This document shows, piece after piece, positions 24,413-33,735 of a stretch of DNA of 38,915 bases; position 1 is the stretch's first letter, and each line of letters opens with the position of its first letter. Made by a program: the position numbers and the translations under genes. The DNA lies in assembly GCA_903892565.1 (NCBI GenBank), contig CAITIX010000448.1, positions 1-38,915 on the forward strand. Direction: 5' to 3'. This stretch comes from an uncultured Acidobacteriia bacterium (GTDB lineage: Bacteria; Acidobacteriota; Terriglobia; Bryobacterales; Bryobacteraceae). The notes under the pieces were generated by a model. It saw nothing but the letters and a program-made list of their open reading frames with translations. It searched no databases and was not told where the DNA came from.

Positions 24413-26050
24413 CTACGAATGCGTTCCGGGAGCTTCGTGTCCGGCTTTTTGCACGTACTCGATGTAGGTTCCCGGGAACAGCAGGGGCTGGCGATCCGTG
24501 CCGCTTTCGCCGCCGAGTTCCAGCACGCGCGAGCCGAGCCCTCTGAGGAACATGCGATCGTGCGAGACGAAGATCATTGTTCCTTCGAACGTCTTGAGCG
24601 CATCCACAAGCATTTCTTTTGTTGCCAGATCCAAGTGGTTTGTGGGTTCATCGAGCACTAGGAAATTCGGCGGATCATACAACATCCGCGCCATGGCGAG
24701 TCGCGATTTTTCGCCGCCCGAAAGCGAGCGGATCTTCTTGTCGATCTCGTCGCCCGAAAATTGGAACGCCCCGGCCAGCGAACGTAATGATCCTAATCCA
24801 TCTTGCGGAAAATCCTGTTGCAGTTGTTCGATTACCGTGAGGTCCGGATTCAGCACGTCCAACGACTGCTGGGCGAAATAGCCCATTTTGAGGCTGGCGC
24901 CGAGCTCGACGTTGCCGTCATCCGGCTTCAGCACGCCCGCGATCATTTTCAAGAGCGTAGATTTGCCTGCGCCGTTGCGTCCCATCACGGCCCAGCGTTC
25001 GCCGCGGCGAATGGTCATGTTGAAGCCGTCGTAGATCACGCGCTGGCCGAATTTCTTGCCGATTTTCTCGATGACCGCCACTTGATCGCCCGAGCGTCCG
25101 GGAATGCGGAACTCGAATTTTACGACGTGGCGTTTTTTCGGCAACTCGATCTTTTCAATCTTGTCGAGCGCCTTGATTCTGCTCTGCACCTGCGCGGCTT
25201 TCGCGGCATGCGTGCGGAAGCGGTCGATGAAACGCTGCTCTTTGGCGAGCATCGCCTGCTGGCGCGCAAACGCCGCTTGCTGATTCGTGTCCCGAATGGC
25301 ACGCTCGCGCTCGTAAAAATCATAATCGCCGGAGTAGACGATGATTTCGCCTTCATCGATTTCGGCAATCTTCGTGACGATGCGGTTCATGAACTCGCGA
25401 TCGTGCGAGGTCATTAGCAGCGTACCTTGATACGCTTTCAGAAACTGCTCGAGCCAGATGATGGATTCGATATCCAGGTGGTTCGTCGGTTCGTCCATCA
25501 AGAGGACGTCAGGACGCCCGAGCAGCACGCGTGCCAGAGCGACGCGCATTTTCCAACCGCCGGAAAGAGCTCCGACGTCGCCATCGATCTGATCCTCGTG
25601 AAATCCAAGTCCGTGGAGGACTTCGCGCGCTTGGGCTTCGAGCGTGTAGCCGTTCAGATGTTCGTATTCTTCCTGAACTTCGCCAAAACGCTCCAGGATC
25701 TTGTCCATCTCATCGGCGCGAGTGGGATCTTCCAGGGCCTTGTTCAGAGATTCTAATTCGTGGTGCAGTTCGCCGACGCGCCCACTGCCCGCGATGGCTT
25801 CGTCGAGCACCGAGCGTCCCGTCATCTCTTCGACGTCTTGGCGGAAGTAGCCGACTGTAATTTTCTTGGGAACCGTAACGTCGCCGTCGTCGGCATACTC
25901 TTCGCCCGTAATGAGTCGAAAGAGAGTTGTCTTGCCGGATCCGTTGGGGCCCACCAATCCTGCACGTTCGCCGGGATTCAGCTGAAACGATGCATCGACG
26001 AAGACAAGTTGTCTCCCGTACTGCTTATTAATGTTAGAAAGTGCGATCAT
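24413..26050 (-). CDS. ABC-F family ATPase
   Basis: A 545-aa soluble protein with two ABC ATPase domains and no membrane part, the layout of ABC-F factors that act on the ribosome. Domain 1: Walker A G-P-N-G-S-G-K-T-T, signature L-S-G-G-W-K-M-R, Walker B V-L-L-M-D-E-P-T-N-H-L-D. Linker about 245-310, with a charged A-K-A-A-Q-V-Q-S-R-I-K segment. Domain 2: G-R-N-G-A-G-K-S-T, L-S-G-G-E-K-S-R, F-L-V-L-D-E-P-T-N-H-L-D. There is no long C-terminal coiled coil as in Uup. It is closest in plan to housekeeping YbiT/YdiF-like members; antibiotic protection is possible but not indicated. Convergent with the NHL gene, 22 bp apart. Confidence 0.92.
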   Translation of the reverse strand: MIALSNINKQYGRQLVFVDASFQLNPGERAGLVGPNGSGKTTLFRLITGEEYADDGDVTVPKKITVGYFRQDVEEMTGRSVLDEAIAGSGRVGELHHELESLNKALEDPTRADEMDKILERFGEVQEEYEHLNGYTLEAQAREVLHGLGFHEDQIDGDVGALSGGWKMRVALARVLLGRPDVLLMDEPTNHLDIESIIWLEQFLKAYQGTLLMTSHDREFMNRIVTKIAEIDEGEIIVYSGDYDFYERERAIRDTNQQAAFARQQAMLAKEQRFIDRFRTHAAKAAQVQSRIKALDKIEKIELPKKRHVVKFEFRIPGRSGDQVAVIEKIGKKFGQRVIYDGFNMTIRRGERWAVMGRNGAGKSTLLKMIAGVLKPDDGNVELGASLKMGYFAQQSLDVLNPDLTVIEQLQQDFPQDGLGSLRSLAGAFQFSGDEIDKKIRSLSGGEKSRLAMARMLYDPPNFLVLDEPTNHLDLATKEMLVDALKTFEGTMIFVSHDRMFLRGLGSRVLELGGESGTDRQPLLFPGTYIEYVQKAGHEAPGTHS

Positions 26051-26275
26051 GCGGTGCGGATTCGGTAAACGTGCGCGGTGGGAGCCTGCATAACTAAGTT
26101 AGCAGACTAGCGTTGCCAGGCTTGACGTTCAGGTTCGCGAGATTTTGGCCAACGAGGTTTAGGCCTAAGGTGAAGGCGATTTCTTTCTTCCTCTGACGAT
26201 CCGAATTCCGTTGTCAGCGCTTTCTATGGTTGCCGCGGCAACGCAGAAACTGCTTGCGAAGGAAGCTGCTGCCGC

Positions 26276-27733
26276 GTGATCTATGAGAGTCGAGAGTCGC
26301 CAACGCGCCACGCCGCCGCAGTCCCCTTTCCCGCGCGAAAACTACTACTTTTTCTTGCCTGCACTCTAGCATCCGGCCAGGCACTGCGTGATGTCGTCGC
26401 CGGCACGGATCTACCATTCAAGGCATCCGGCAATCCAGTGAATTCCTGCACAGTTGAGTTTCGCCCCAAAGCGAGCACATCGCTGGTCTACGTTTTCGTG
26501 TCTCCAGACATCGCATGTCGCGTTACGACGGGGACTCTGCAATGTTACTCTAACGTCGAAAGTAATCCGGTAGCTCTCCCTGTAGTTGATGGCACAGATT
26601 ATCGCGTACGATTCGTGCACGACTACGACCGCCAAACGAATTACTGTATCTGTGGACGGGCGACTGCATCCACGCCGGGCAGGCATAAGGCGGGATGCCG
26701 AGCTATCCTCTGCAGGTGGCCGGCGTGTGGAGCTTTGTCAAGGGCCACCAACTTGGTTTCTTTCGTGGCTATATCGGTATCACGGGGAGTGCAGCAGGCT
26801 GTCCGGTAGATCTACCTGCGACGCCTGCCGACATCTTCGATGTTCCATTCGAGAATGCCGGAGGAACGGCAGGTAACAGGATAGATTGAACGCACTGGTA
26901 CTCGATTCGGGCACTTCGAGCTACGTCTCCAGTGCGACATACGCTCCCGTTGCTGTGATCTCTGGCAGCGCACCGAAATTGGTAGGCGCGCCCGTTTCGT
27001 CGATTACGCGGAGCGCGGAGAATAGCCGATCATCCTTTTGGCCGGGAACGAGCGTGCCTTCGTCCTATTCTTGGTCGCAGATGGAGGAGCCTGGGACTTG
27101 CATCGTTACGAACGCGAGCACGGCAACGCCCACGCGGAGCTGCAATACGGCCACGGGCGCGACGGATTATACGATTCACCTTCAACTCACCGATCCTACG
27201 CCAACGACTGTCTCAACCACAGCGCATGTGGGAGTTGTGCAGGTGGATAGCAACGACAACGGAAGCAGTAGACGCAGACCAACTAGGTTACGCGGTTGCG
27301 GCTGCTCCGCATTTGGTTGCTGGGGCTGGGACAGTCTCGGTGAATGTTGCTTCGGGAGCGGTTGTCGGGACGGGTACGGATTGTGCTGCGGCAGATATCG
27401 GCCAGTGGACCGAAGAGAGAGAGGGCTTACCTAACCAGAGTCACGGCCAAGCTGTGCCGATTCGGCGGCAGTTACGGGCTGAATCAGGCGACGCGGTGCG
27501 GATATCTCGCGGCCCAAGACGCGAATATTTGGACAAAGAATCTGGTGAATCCAACCTGCGCTGGATCGCCCGATACGACCGCGCTCTATGCCCCGGCTGA
27601 TCTTTTTGTGGTTGCGGGAGGCTGGTGCTGTCCGGCTGCTGGCAACCCTCCTGGCTCGGATAAATTTGGACAGTCCCCAGAAGTCGGGGAGAACGTCCGC
27701 GGCATCCATCTTCAGCCCAATGATGCGGCTTGA
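26276..27733 (+). pseudogene. Frameshifted remains of a large secreted protein
   Basis: Protein-like fragments of one gene appear in successive different frames. 26276-26640: a signal-like K-L-L-L-F-L-A-C-T-L-A-S-G-Q-A, then V-V-D-G-T-D-Y-R-V-R-F-V-H-D. About 26620-26660: R-I-T-V-S-V-D-G in another frame. 26695-26889: V-W-S-F-V-K-G-H-Q-L-G-F-F-R-G-Y. 26886-27250: A-P-V-A-V-I-S-G-S-A-P-K and T-D-Y-T-I-H-L-Q-L-T-D. 27344-27733: G-G-S-Y-G-L-N-Q-A-T and L-F-V-V-A-G-G-W. The order suggests a LamG-like domain followed by an Ig/PKD-like domain. At least four frameshifts are needed, so the gene is dead. Domain names are tentative. Confidence 0.5.
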
Positions 27734-27792
27734 GCGCCACGTTCTATTCGTAAGACGACGGCACTTTCGCTGCGGGCGGGTACCGGTTTTCG

Positions 27793-29970
27793 CTAGGGTT
27801 TCAATCGCGCAATTTCGAGTAAATGATTGAACCGCAGGTCGGAGCGAAGGCCGTCCCAAATCGGGTCGGATTTCAAATAGAGGTACACGTCGCGGGCGTC
27901 GATGGCTTTTGTCAGCCATCCGATGGCGCGATCCTTATCGCCGAGCGCGAGATAGATTTTCGCGATGGGCTTGGCAGGAAAAGAGCCTGCGGCGGCTTGA
28001 TCCAAGTACCCGCGCAGAATGTTCTTGGCGTCGGAGGTCCTATCCATGGCTGCATACGCGCGGGCGATTTCGGACAAAGGCGAATGATTGTTGCCTATCG
28101 GTTCCTGGGAAAGACGCAGCTCCGCGACCGCCTCCGTATACTTTCCTTGTTGAATGTATACGGTTCCTAGTCCGAGGTGCGCGTAGGCGAAGTGCGAGTC
28201 GAGAGCCAACGCCGTCTTGTACTGCTCGACCGCCTCGTCATAGCGGCGCAACAGATAGAGGGATCTCGCGACCTGATCCAACATATACGGCGACACGGGA
28301 TCAAGTTGCTGCGCGATCTTGCTCTCTGCGAGCGCTTCTTGCGTGCGTCCTACGTTGGAGAGATAAAGAGCATACCAACGGTGCGTCATGGCGTCGCCTG
28401 GGCCGAGCTCCAGACCCCGCTTGAACTCCAGTTCTGCCCGCGGCCAATCATATTCAAGAAACGAAACGTAGGCGAGGTCCACGTGGGCTTCCGGCGAATT
28501 CGGGTCCAACATCAGCGCCTTTAACGCCAGTTCCCTGATCTTCGGAACGACGTCCCGCGCGCGCATGTTGCTGAAGGACGGCAAGTTCGCGTAGCACCGC
28601 GCCAATCCGGTATAGCCCGCCGCCTGGCTGGGATCGCGAGCGATGGACTGCTCAAAGTATTTCTTCGCCGTTTCGATCGATTCCGTAGTTTGCTTGTTCC
28701 AGAAATACACGCCGCGCAGGTAGTCCTCGTAGGCTTCCACGTTGACCGATCTTGCCGCAACCGGAGCAAAACTGAGCTCCTTTGGTTCGCCTACTTTGGC
28801 GAGCTGTCCCTGCAGCGCGGTAACAATGGCCTGCGAAATATCCTGCTGGACGAATAACGCGTCTTCAAAGTTGCGTTCGTAACTGTTAGACCAAACACGA
28901 TAGCCGTTGGAGGTGTCGTCAAGTTCGGCGGTGATGCGCAAACGATTTCCGTATTTCCGAACGCTGCCTTCGAGTACGGTCCGCACGTTCAGCTTCTTCC
29001 CAATGTCCCGAATATCGAGGGGTTTGCTTCGAAATTGGAACGCTGAGGTTCGCGCAACCACGTGCAATCCTCGCACGGTGCCAAGCGAGTCGATCAGTTC
29101 GGCTGCCAAGCCATCGCTGAAGGATTCATCCTTGGCATCGCCAAGATTTTGGAACGGCAATACGGCGATGGAAGGGGACAGATCGGCGGGCGCCGAGTCG
29201 CTTCGAATGGCGCGGAGCGACATAATTCCGATGGCCGCAAGGAGTGCGAGCGCGCCGACGATTCCGATCTTTTTCCACTCGATCTCTCCCCCCCCGATCT
29301 TTTTCCGGATGATCTTGTTCCGGATGATCTTGTTCCATCTAGCGCCGGCAGGAATGGACTTCATGGGAAGGCCGCCGTCCAACTCGTCCATTCCTTCGGG
29401 AGTTGCGGGCGCGGGATCGCTGGCCGACGTCTTGGCGGCGTCCGAAAGCTCCAGCCCGTTTCCCTCTTTGCGAAAAGTCGGGACGTAACTTCCGGTGGGC
29501 AATTCGATCCGGATGTGGTCTTGTTCGGCCTCAGATTCGTAGTACTTCGTCAGGCGGTTGCGTAATTTCCGGGCCTCCACGCGCACAATCGGATCCAGGC
29601 GCGGATCGAAAGTGGCCCCGCGCTGGAAGACGTCGACGCCAAGCGTGTACTCCTTGATCTCGTGGGCCGTGCCTTCCAGAGTATGCTCGACCACGTATTG
29701 CAGGAATCTCTTGTGAGCCTTTGCGCTGTGAAAGGTTTGGCTCGCCAAAATGCGGGCCAGATGCTCGCGAATGGAGTCACGGAAGATGGCGTCGGACGCG
29801 GAATCGGCGCGATGGTGATTTGCCCCATCGAGCAGCGATGCTGACCGCGATAGGTTGTCGACCGCTGCCTTCAAATCCACTCCCCTTTGCCTGCCGGTCG
29901 CCACACAGACGTGGGTCCAGTCATGCCGACTAGCATCTCGAAGCATACCAGAGCAGCACGCCCGCATCAA
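27793..29970 (-). CDS. TolB-like domain and TPR protein with cytoplasmic N-terminal domain
   Basis: A protein of up to 725 aa. N-terminal domain (about residues 60-165): F-R-D-S-I-R-E-H-L, F-L-Q-Y-V-V-E-H-T-L, K-E-Y-T-L-G-V-D-V-F, F-D-P-R-L-D-P-I-V-R-V-E-A-R-K-L-R and I-E-L-P-T-G-S-Y-V-P-T-F, a module common in acidobacterial TPR and cyclase-like proteins. One transmembrane helix about 232-253. A TolB/FlgO-like domain follows (S-I-A-V-L-P-F-Q-N-L-G to about residue 395), then TPR repeats to the C-terminus (for example A-Y-A-H-L-G-L-G-T-V-Y-I-Q-Q-G-K-Y-T-E-A). The plan suggests a transmembrane sensor or scaffold. Just before the helix the gene has a G8 tract and 15-bp tandem repeats. The start is unsure: TTG 29970 and ATG 29967 lack a ribosome binding site, and GTG 29880 is an alternative. 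Confidence 0.82.
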   Translation of the reverse strand: MMRACCSGMLRDASRHDWTHVCVATGRQRGVDLKAAVDNLSRSASLLDGANHHRADSASDAIFRDSIREHLARILASQTFHSAKAHKRFLQYVVEHTLEGTAHEIKEYTLGVDVFQRGATFDPRLDPIVRVEARKLRNRLTKYYESEAEQDHIRIELPTGSYVPTFRKEGNGLELSDAAKTSASDPAPATPEGMDELDGGLPMKSIPAGARWNKIIRNKIIRKKIGGGEIEWKKIGIVGALALLAAIGIMSLRAIRSDSAPADLSPSIAVLPFQNLGDAKDESFSDGLAAELIDSLGTVRGLHVVARTSAFQFRSKPLDIRDIGKKLNVRTVLEGSVRKYGNRLRITAELDDTSNGYRVWSNSYERNFEDALFVQQDISQAIVTALQGQLAKVGEPKELSFAPVAARSVNVEAYEDYLRGVYFWNKQTTESIETAKKYFEQSIARDPSQAAGYTGLARCYANLPSFSNMRARDVVPKIRELALKALMLDPNSPEAHVDLAYVSFLEYDWPRAELEFKRGLELGPGDAMTHRWYALYLSNVGRTQEALAESKIAQQLDPVSPYMLDQVARSLYLLRRYDEAVEQYKTALALDSHFAYAHLGLGTVYIQQGKYTEAVAELRLSQEPIGNNHSPLSEIARAYAAMDRTSDAKNILRGYLDQAAAGSFPAKPIAKIYLALGDKDRAIGWLTKAIDARDVYLYLKSDPIWDGLRSDLRFNHLLEIARLKP
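29288..29337. repeat. C8/G8 tract and 15-bp tandem repeats inside the TolB/TPR gene
   Basis: Eight C at 29288-29295 (G8 in the coding strand), then a degenerate unit (29293-29307) and two copies of GATGATCTTGTTCC(G/A) at 29308-29322 and 29323-29337. They encode the basic repeat R-N-K-I-I R-N-K-I-I R-K-K-I-G just before the membrane helix. Confidence 0.7.
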
Positions 29971-30093
29971 TCGGGGTGGCTTCAGAACGGCTTTCTTGGC
30001 GGAGCGAATCGCATCTTGTTAATCGCTTGAATCAAAAGTGGATAGCGGCGATGTTTACGGTAACTTCAGGCAGTTTACTTGTGATCTGCGGCC

Positions 30094-30128
30094 CGTTCCC
30101 ATAACGTGGATCTCACGACTGGGGAACG
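30094..30128. promoter_or_regulatory. Inverted repeat before the IclR-type regulator
   Basis: CGTTCCC (30094-30100) and GGGAACG (30122-30128) are exact reverse complements with a 21-bp spacer, just ahead of TTG 30135. Possible autoregulatory site, or a 5'-UTR hairpin; the right arm overlaps the likely ribosome binding site. Confidence 0.35.
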
Positions 30129-30134
30129 ATCTCC

Positions 30135-31136
30135 TTGCCAGCGAGGCACGAGAGATCCGTTGTGAGGCCAAAATCTGTGACGAGCACACGCGCCACGAAT
30201 CCAACTGCGGCAACGAATTCTCTCGAAAGAGGCTTGGCGCTTTTGAGGTCGATTGGCGGGCGACGCGGGGGCATGACCAATGCCGAGTTAAGCCGCCAAC
30301 TAGAAATCCCGAAGAGCACCTGCACATATATATTGTCTCGGTTGGAGCGCGAAGAATATGTCGTCCGCCACAAGACGACGGGGCGTTACACGATTGGGCT
30401 CAATGCCCTGGCGTTGGCGCACGATGCCCTTAGGGAAATTCGATTCCCCGCAGTGGCCGAGGCGGCCCTATACAGACTGGCCGAGAAAACAGGCTTCGTG
30501 GCAATCCTGGGCGTGCTGGAGGGAGACCGGGTGTTGACCGTGGACCGGGTTGAGAGTCCGGACTTCCGGCGCGACGTCACCGAAAAGGGCCGCTCGCGTT
30601 GGCCGTATTATCCCCCTCGCGAATCCCGCAGCATCGGTGCGGAATATTCGCTCCATGCGAGCGCGCTTGGCCGCGTCGCGCTGGCGTTCCTGTCTCCGGA
30701 GGAACTCTCGGAGAAGCTCCAGGACTACCAACTCACGAAGTTGACGCCGAAAACGATCGTGTCCAAATCGGATTTTATGACTGAGCTGGAGTGGGTCCGA
30801 GGCAGGGGCTACTCGATCACAGACCAGCAGTACCACATGGATACCCTGTCGATTGCGGCCCCTATCTTCGGCGCGGATCGGAACATCCGGGCATCGGTGG
30901 GGGTCGCGGGTAGCCGCCTGTCTCCGGCTGTCCGGGAGCTAACGGGTCTGATCGCTTCCGTGAAGGAGGCCGGCCGGGAGATCTCCAGGGTGCTGGCTCA
31001 GGCGCCCGCGTCGGAAACGCAGAGGCGTCTGCTTTCGCCTCCTGCGCGTTACAGTTCCCTCCGCGACGATGGCATGTCCGGCGAGATGATTGCATTGCCG
31101 TCGCATGGTCGCCTCAGGAGAGAGCAGGGCATTTAA
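30135..31136 (+). CDS. IclR-family transcriptional regulator
   Basis: A 333-aa DNA-binding regulator. The winged helix-turn-helix spans about residues 28-85 (S-L-E-R-G-L-A-L-L-R, M-T-N-A-E-L-S-R-Q-L-E-I-P-K-S-T, Y-I-L-S-R-L-E-R-E-E-Y-V), and the IclR effector domain about 100-275 (L-A-E-K-T-G-F-V-A-I-L, H-A-S-A-L-G-R-V-A-L, G-Y-S-I-T-D-Q-Q-Y, L-S-I-A-A-P-I-F). A C-terminal tail of about 50 residues is longer than usual. The TTG start at 30135 has GGGGAA upstream; GTG codons downstream are alternatives. It is followed on the same strand, 144 bp later, by the DLSGxW/MBL/GYW/dehalogenase run, which it may control. IclR members often sense aromatic or other small organic acids. Confidence 0.88.
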   Translation: MPARHERSVVRPKSVTSTRATNPTAATNSLERGLALLRSIGGRRGGMTNAELSRQLEIPKSTCTYILSRLEREEYVVRHKTTGRYTIGLNALALAHDALREIRFPAVAEAALYRLAEKTGFVAILGVLEGDRVLTVDRVESPDFRRDVTEKGRSRWPYYPPRESRSIGAEYSLHASALGRVALAFLSPEELSEKLQDYQLTKLTPKTIVSKSDFMTELEWVRGRGYSITDQQYHMDTLSIAAPIFGADRNIRASVGVAGSRLSPAVRELTGLIASVKEAGREISRVLAQAPASETQRRLLSPPARYSSLRDDGMSGEMIALPSHGRLRREQGI

Positions 31137-31280
31137 GCAGGCCGATCGGCGCGGAGTTTTGTTGCAGGCGCTCAAATCCTTGTGCATGGAGCGCGCCGCC
31201 GTCCCGGAAGAGCGATAGAATATGTGGCGGGCATCCCCCTGCAAGGGAATCGCTTCGTACAGAGTTATGAGCATTGTCCT

Positions 31281-32648
31281 ATGAAAAACAAGAATATCGC
31301 GGGCATTCGGCGAACTTCGCTCATCCGAAAATGTTTCAGGCTTGCGGCCCTGCTGGTGCTGGGCGGAGCTTTGGCATCGGCGCAGACCACAGATATCGTG
31401 GGCCAATGGGGCAATCGTTTCCATGAGGATTTCTGGGAGCGCCGCTCGGGGTTGCAGATCGGCGATTTCACGGGCTTCGCGATGACCGAAGCGGGGCGCC
31501 GCATGGCGGAGTCGTGGAATCCCAGTTGGTTTTCGCTGCCTCACAACCAATGCAGGCCGCACACGAGTATTTACGGAATTCGCGGTCCGGCGAACTTGCG
31601 CATTGTGCAAGAGGTCGATCCCAGCAGTTCGAAAGTTATCGCCTATCGCGTGGATTGGGATCTCAGCGCGTTTCAGGAAATCTGGATGGATGGGCGTCCG
31701 CATCCGCCCGAGTACGCTCCGCACACGTGGGAAGGTTTCGCTACCGGAGAATGGATCGGCAACATTCTGAAAGTGACCGTGACGCACATCAAGGCGGGGT
31801 ACATGCAGCGCAACGGTGCTCCGCATAGCGATCAAGCCGTGACCACGGAGTATTGGCAACGCCACGGCGACATGCTGCTGTTGACGTCGATTGTCGACGA
31901 TCCGATCTTCTACGAAGAACCTGTCGTGAAGACGACGAACTGGGAAGCGGAAGACATCCAGCTGGCGAAGAATCACTGCGGGCCCGCGCAAGTGGGCGAC
32001 GAGAATCCGGGAACGAGCAGCGACACAGTGCAGCACTTCCTTCCCGGCAAGAACGATCAGATCCAGGAGTTCGTGAAACAGCGGAGAGTGCCGCTCGAAG
32101 CCGCGCTGGCGAATCGCGCGGCGATGTATCCCGAGTACATGCTGAAGATGCAGGCGGATCAACAAGCCGCTACGAAAACGGCGGTAAGGCGCCCCGCCGC
32201 GGCGCAAACGGGCTTCTTCGGCAAGTGGCAATTGAGCATCGCGCGTTCGACGTTCAAGAGCGATCTGCAAAACTTTTCATTATCTGGCGCCGATGGCAGC
32301 GCTCCGCAATGGAGGTCGTGGTTGATCGAACAAACGCCGCAGGGGATCAAGCACACGATCGACACGCAACTGGTGACGAACGCCACGAATTTTCTGCGCG
32401 TGCAATACACCGCGAAGATCGACGGCAAAGATTATCCAGTGCAGGATTCGAGCACGATGGATACGGTCACGTTCCGGCAGGTGAATCCCACGACGCTCGA
32501 ACGCACGGGCAAAGATCGCGGCAAAGTGGTGGAGACCGCGACGTTCACGCTTTCGGCCGATGGCAAAGTGCTAACGATCAAGAGCGATGGATCGGGGCAA
32601 GGCGTGGAGTATCACGACGTGCAGGTTTTCGATCGGGTTGAGGAATGA
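31281..32648 (+). CDS. Secreted DLSGxW-type protein with C-terminal beta domain, locus B
   Basis: A 455-aa exported protein. Signal peptide about residues 10-36 (ends A-S-A-Q). The first domain (about 37-240) matches the N-terminal half of the locus A fusion: D-I-V-G-Q-W, N-Q-C-R-P-H-T, I-A-Y-R-V-D-W, H-T-W-E-G-F-A-T-G-E-W-I-G-N, D-D-P-I-F-Y-E-E-P and a C-G-P motif. A second domain (about 310-450), F-F-G-K-W-Q-L-S-I-A-R-S-T-F to Y-H-D-V-Q-V-F, resembles a lipocalin-like beta barrel and sits where the fusion protein has its metallo-beta-lactamase domain. ATG 31281 is chosen for the signal peptide; its ribosome binding site is weak. First of four close genes. Function unknown. Confidence 0.82.
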   Translation: MKNKNIAGIRRTSLIRKCFRLAALLVLGGALASAQTTDIVGQWGNRFHEDFWERRSGLQIGDFTGFAMTEAGRRMAESWNPSWFSLPHNQCRPHTSIYGIRGPANLRIVQEVDPSSSKVIAYRVDWDLSAFQEIWMDGRPHPPEYAPHTWEGFATGEWIGNILKVTVTHIKAGYMQRNGAPHSDQAVTTEYWQRHGDMLLLTSIVDDPIFYEEPVVKTTNWEAEDIQLAKNHCGPAQVGDENPGTSSDTVQHFLPGKNDQIQEFVKQRRVPLEAALANRAAMYPEYMLKMQADQQAATKTAVRRPAAAQTGFFGKWQLSIARSTFKSDLQNFSLSGADGSAPQWRSWLIEQTPQGIKHTIDTQLVTNATNFLRVQYTAKIDGKDYPVQDSSTMDTVTFRQVNPTTLERTGKDRGKVVETATFTLSADGKVLTIKSDGSGQGVEYHDVQVFDRVEE

Positions 32649-32664
32649 GTCGAGGAATAAATTG

Positions 32665-33735
32665 ATGAATCGAAAACGTTCACGAGACATGGTGTGCGCG
32701 ATTGCCGTTCTAGGACTTTGCGCGGCCAGTGCGCAACACGCCGCGGCCCAAAGTGCAACGTCTGCCGGCGCGCGCGCTGCTGCGAAGCCTGCAAGCACGA
32801 GCGACGAAGTTAAGATCTGGCCGATCCGCCGCAACGTATTTATGCTGGTGGGCGATGGCGCCAACATCGTTGTGCAAACGGAGCCGCCGAGGGACGAAGA
32901 AAATTTCGATGGCAGCTACGGACGCGATACCGGCGTCTTGGTGATCGATACCGGCACAACGGCCATGAGCGCCCAGCTACTGGACGCAATCGGTAAGCTT
33001 TCGAGTGGACCGATTCGCTACATCATCAATACCAGCGCGGATCCGGATCACGTGGGCGGAAACACTGCGCTTGCGAAAGTATCCGGCGGCATCGTGAAAG
33101 GTGCGTTGGGCGGAAAGCCCGCGGGTGAGCCGCTTATGATCCTGTCACATGAAACGGTTTTGGCGCAGATGAGCGCTCCCAGCGGCCAGCAGGCCGTGTA
33201 TCCGTTGGAAGCCTGGCCCACGGACGTTTTCACGCGAGGCAAAGATGTATTTTTCAACGGTGGTTCCGTGCGCATCCTTCATCAGCCGGGCGCGCATAGC
33301 GAAGGAGACAGCTTCGTGCAGTTGCGCCGGGCGGATGTGATCGCCGCGGGCGAAATCTTCAGCACTGTGAATTTTCCGAAGATCGATCTGGCTCATGGCG
33401 GGCATATTCAGGGTGTTGTTGATAGCTTGAACCGGCTGCTGGAGCTCGCGATCCCCGGCGAGATGGAACAGGGCGGCACGATGATTGTTCCGGCGTACGG
33501 ACGTCTTTCGGATGAGGCGGACGTGGAGTTTTATCGCGAGATGGTGCAGATTGTCCGCGATCGGATTCAAGATGGCGTGAAGAACGGCATGACGCTCGCG
33601 CAGGTAAAGGCTGCGCGGCCCGCGTTGGAATACGAGAAGCGCTATTCGCGGCCGGAGTGGACCACGGACATGTTCGTGGAAGCCGTGTACAACGATTTAT
33701 CGCAAGCTGCGAAGTCGAAAGCGGGGAAGAAATAA
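32665..33735 (+). CDS. Secreted metallo-beta-lactamase-fold protein with altered metal site, locus B
   Basis: A 356-aa exported protein, signal peptide about residues 10-29. The fold is clear from R-N-V-F-M-L-V-G-D-G-A-N-I, G-V-L-V-I-D-T-G, P-D-H-V-G-G-N (127-133), I-L-S-H-E-T, G-A-H-S-E-G-D-S (His211) and I-V-P-A-Y-G. The metal ligands differ from active hydrolases: the H-x-H-x-D-H motif is S-A-D-P-D-H (124-129), the bridging Asp is Glu230, and the final His is Tyr278. So it probably binds metal differently, or is not a hydrolase. It is the paralogue of the C-terminal half of the fusion at 4848-6770. GAGGAA precedes ATG 32665 at 7 nt, 16 bp after the previous stop; the next gene follows with no gap. 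Confidence 0.85.
   Translation: MNRKRSRDMVCAIAVLGLCAASAQHAAAQSATSAGARAAAKPASTSDEVKIWPIRRNVFMLVGDGANIVVQTEPPRDEENFDGSYGRDTGVLVIDTGTTAMSAQLLDAIGKLSSGPIRYIINTSADPDHVGGNTALAKVSGGIVKGALGGKPAGEPLMILSHETVLAQMSAPSGQQAVYPLEAWPTDVFTRGKDVFFNGGSVRILHQPGAHSEGDSFVQLRRADVIAAGEIFSTVNFPKIDLAHGGHIQGVVDSLNRLLELAIPGEMEQGGTMIVPAYGRLSDEADVEFYREMVQIVRDRIQDGVKNGMTLAQVKAARPALEYEKRYSRPEWTTDMFVEAVYNDLSQAAKSKAGKK

Noticed and set aside
26229-26242. 14-bp palindrome GTTGCCGCGGCAAC
   Set aside because: It is short and GC-rich enough to be chance, and no gene start lies nearby other than that of a pseudogene.
30939-32270. A 443-codon open frame on the minus strand
   Set aside because: It is antisense to the IclR and locus B genes, whose families are clear; its composition is Arg/His-rich, as expected for a shadow frame.
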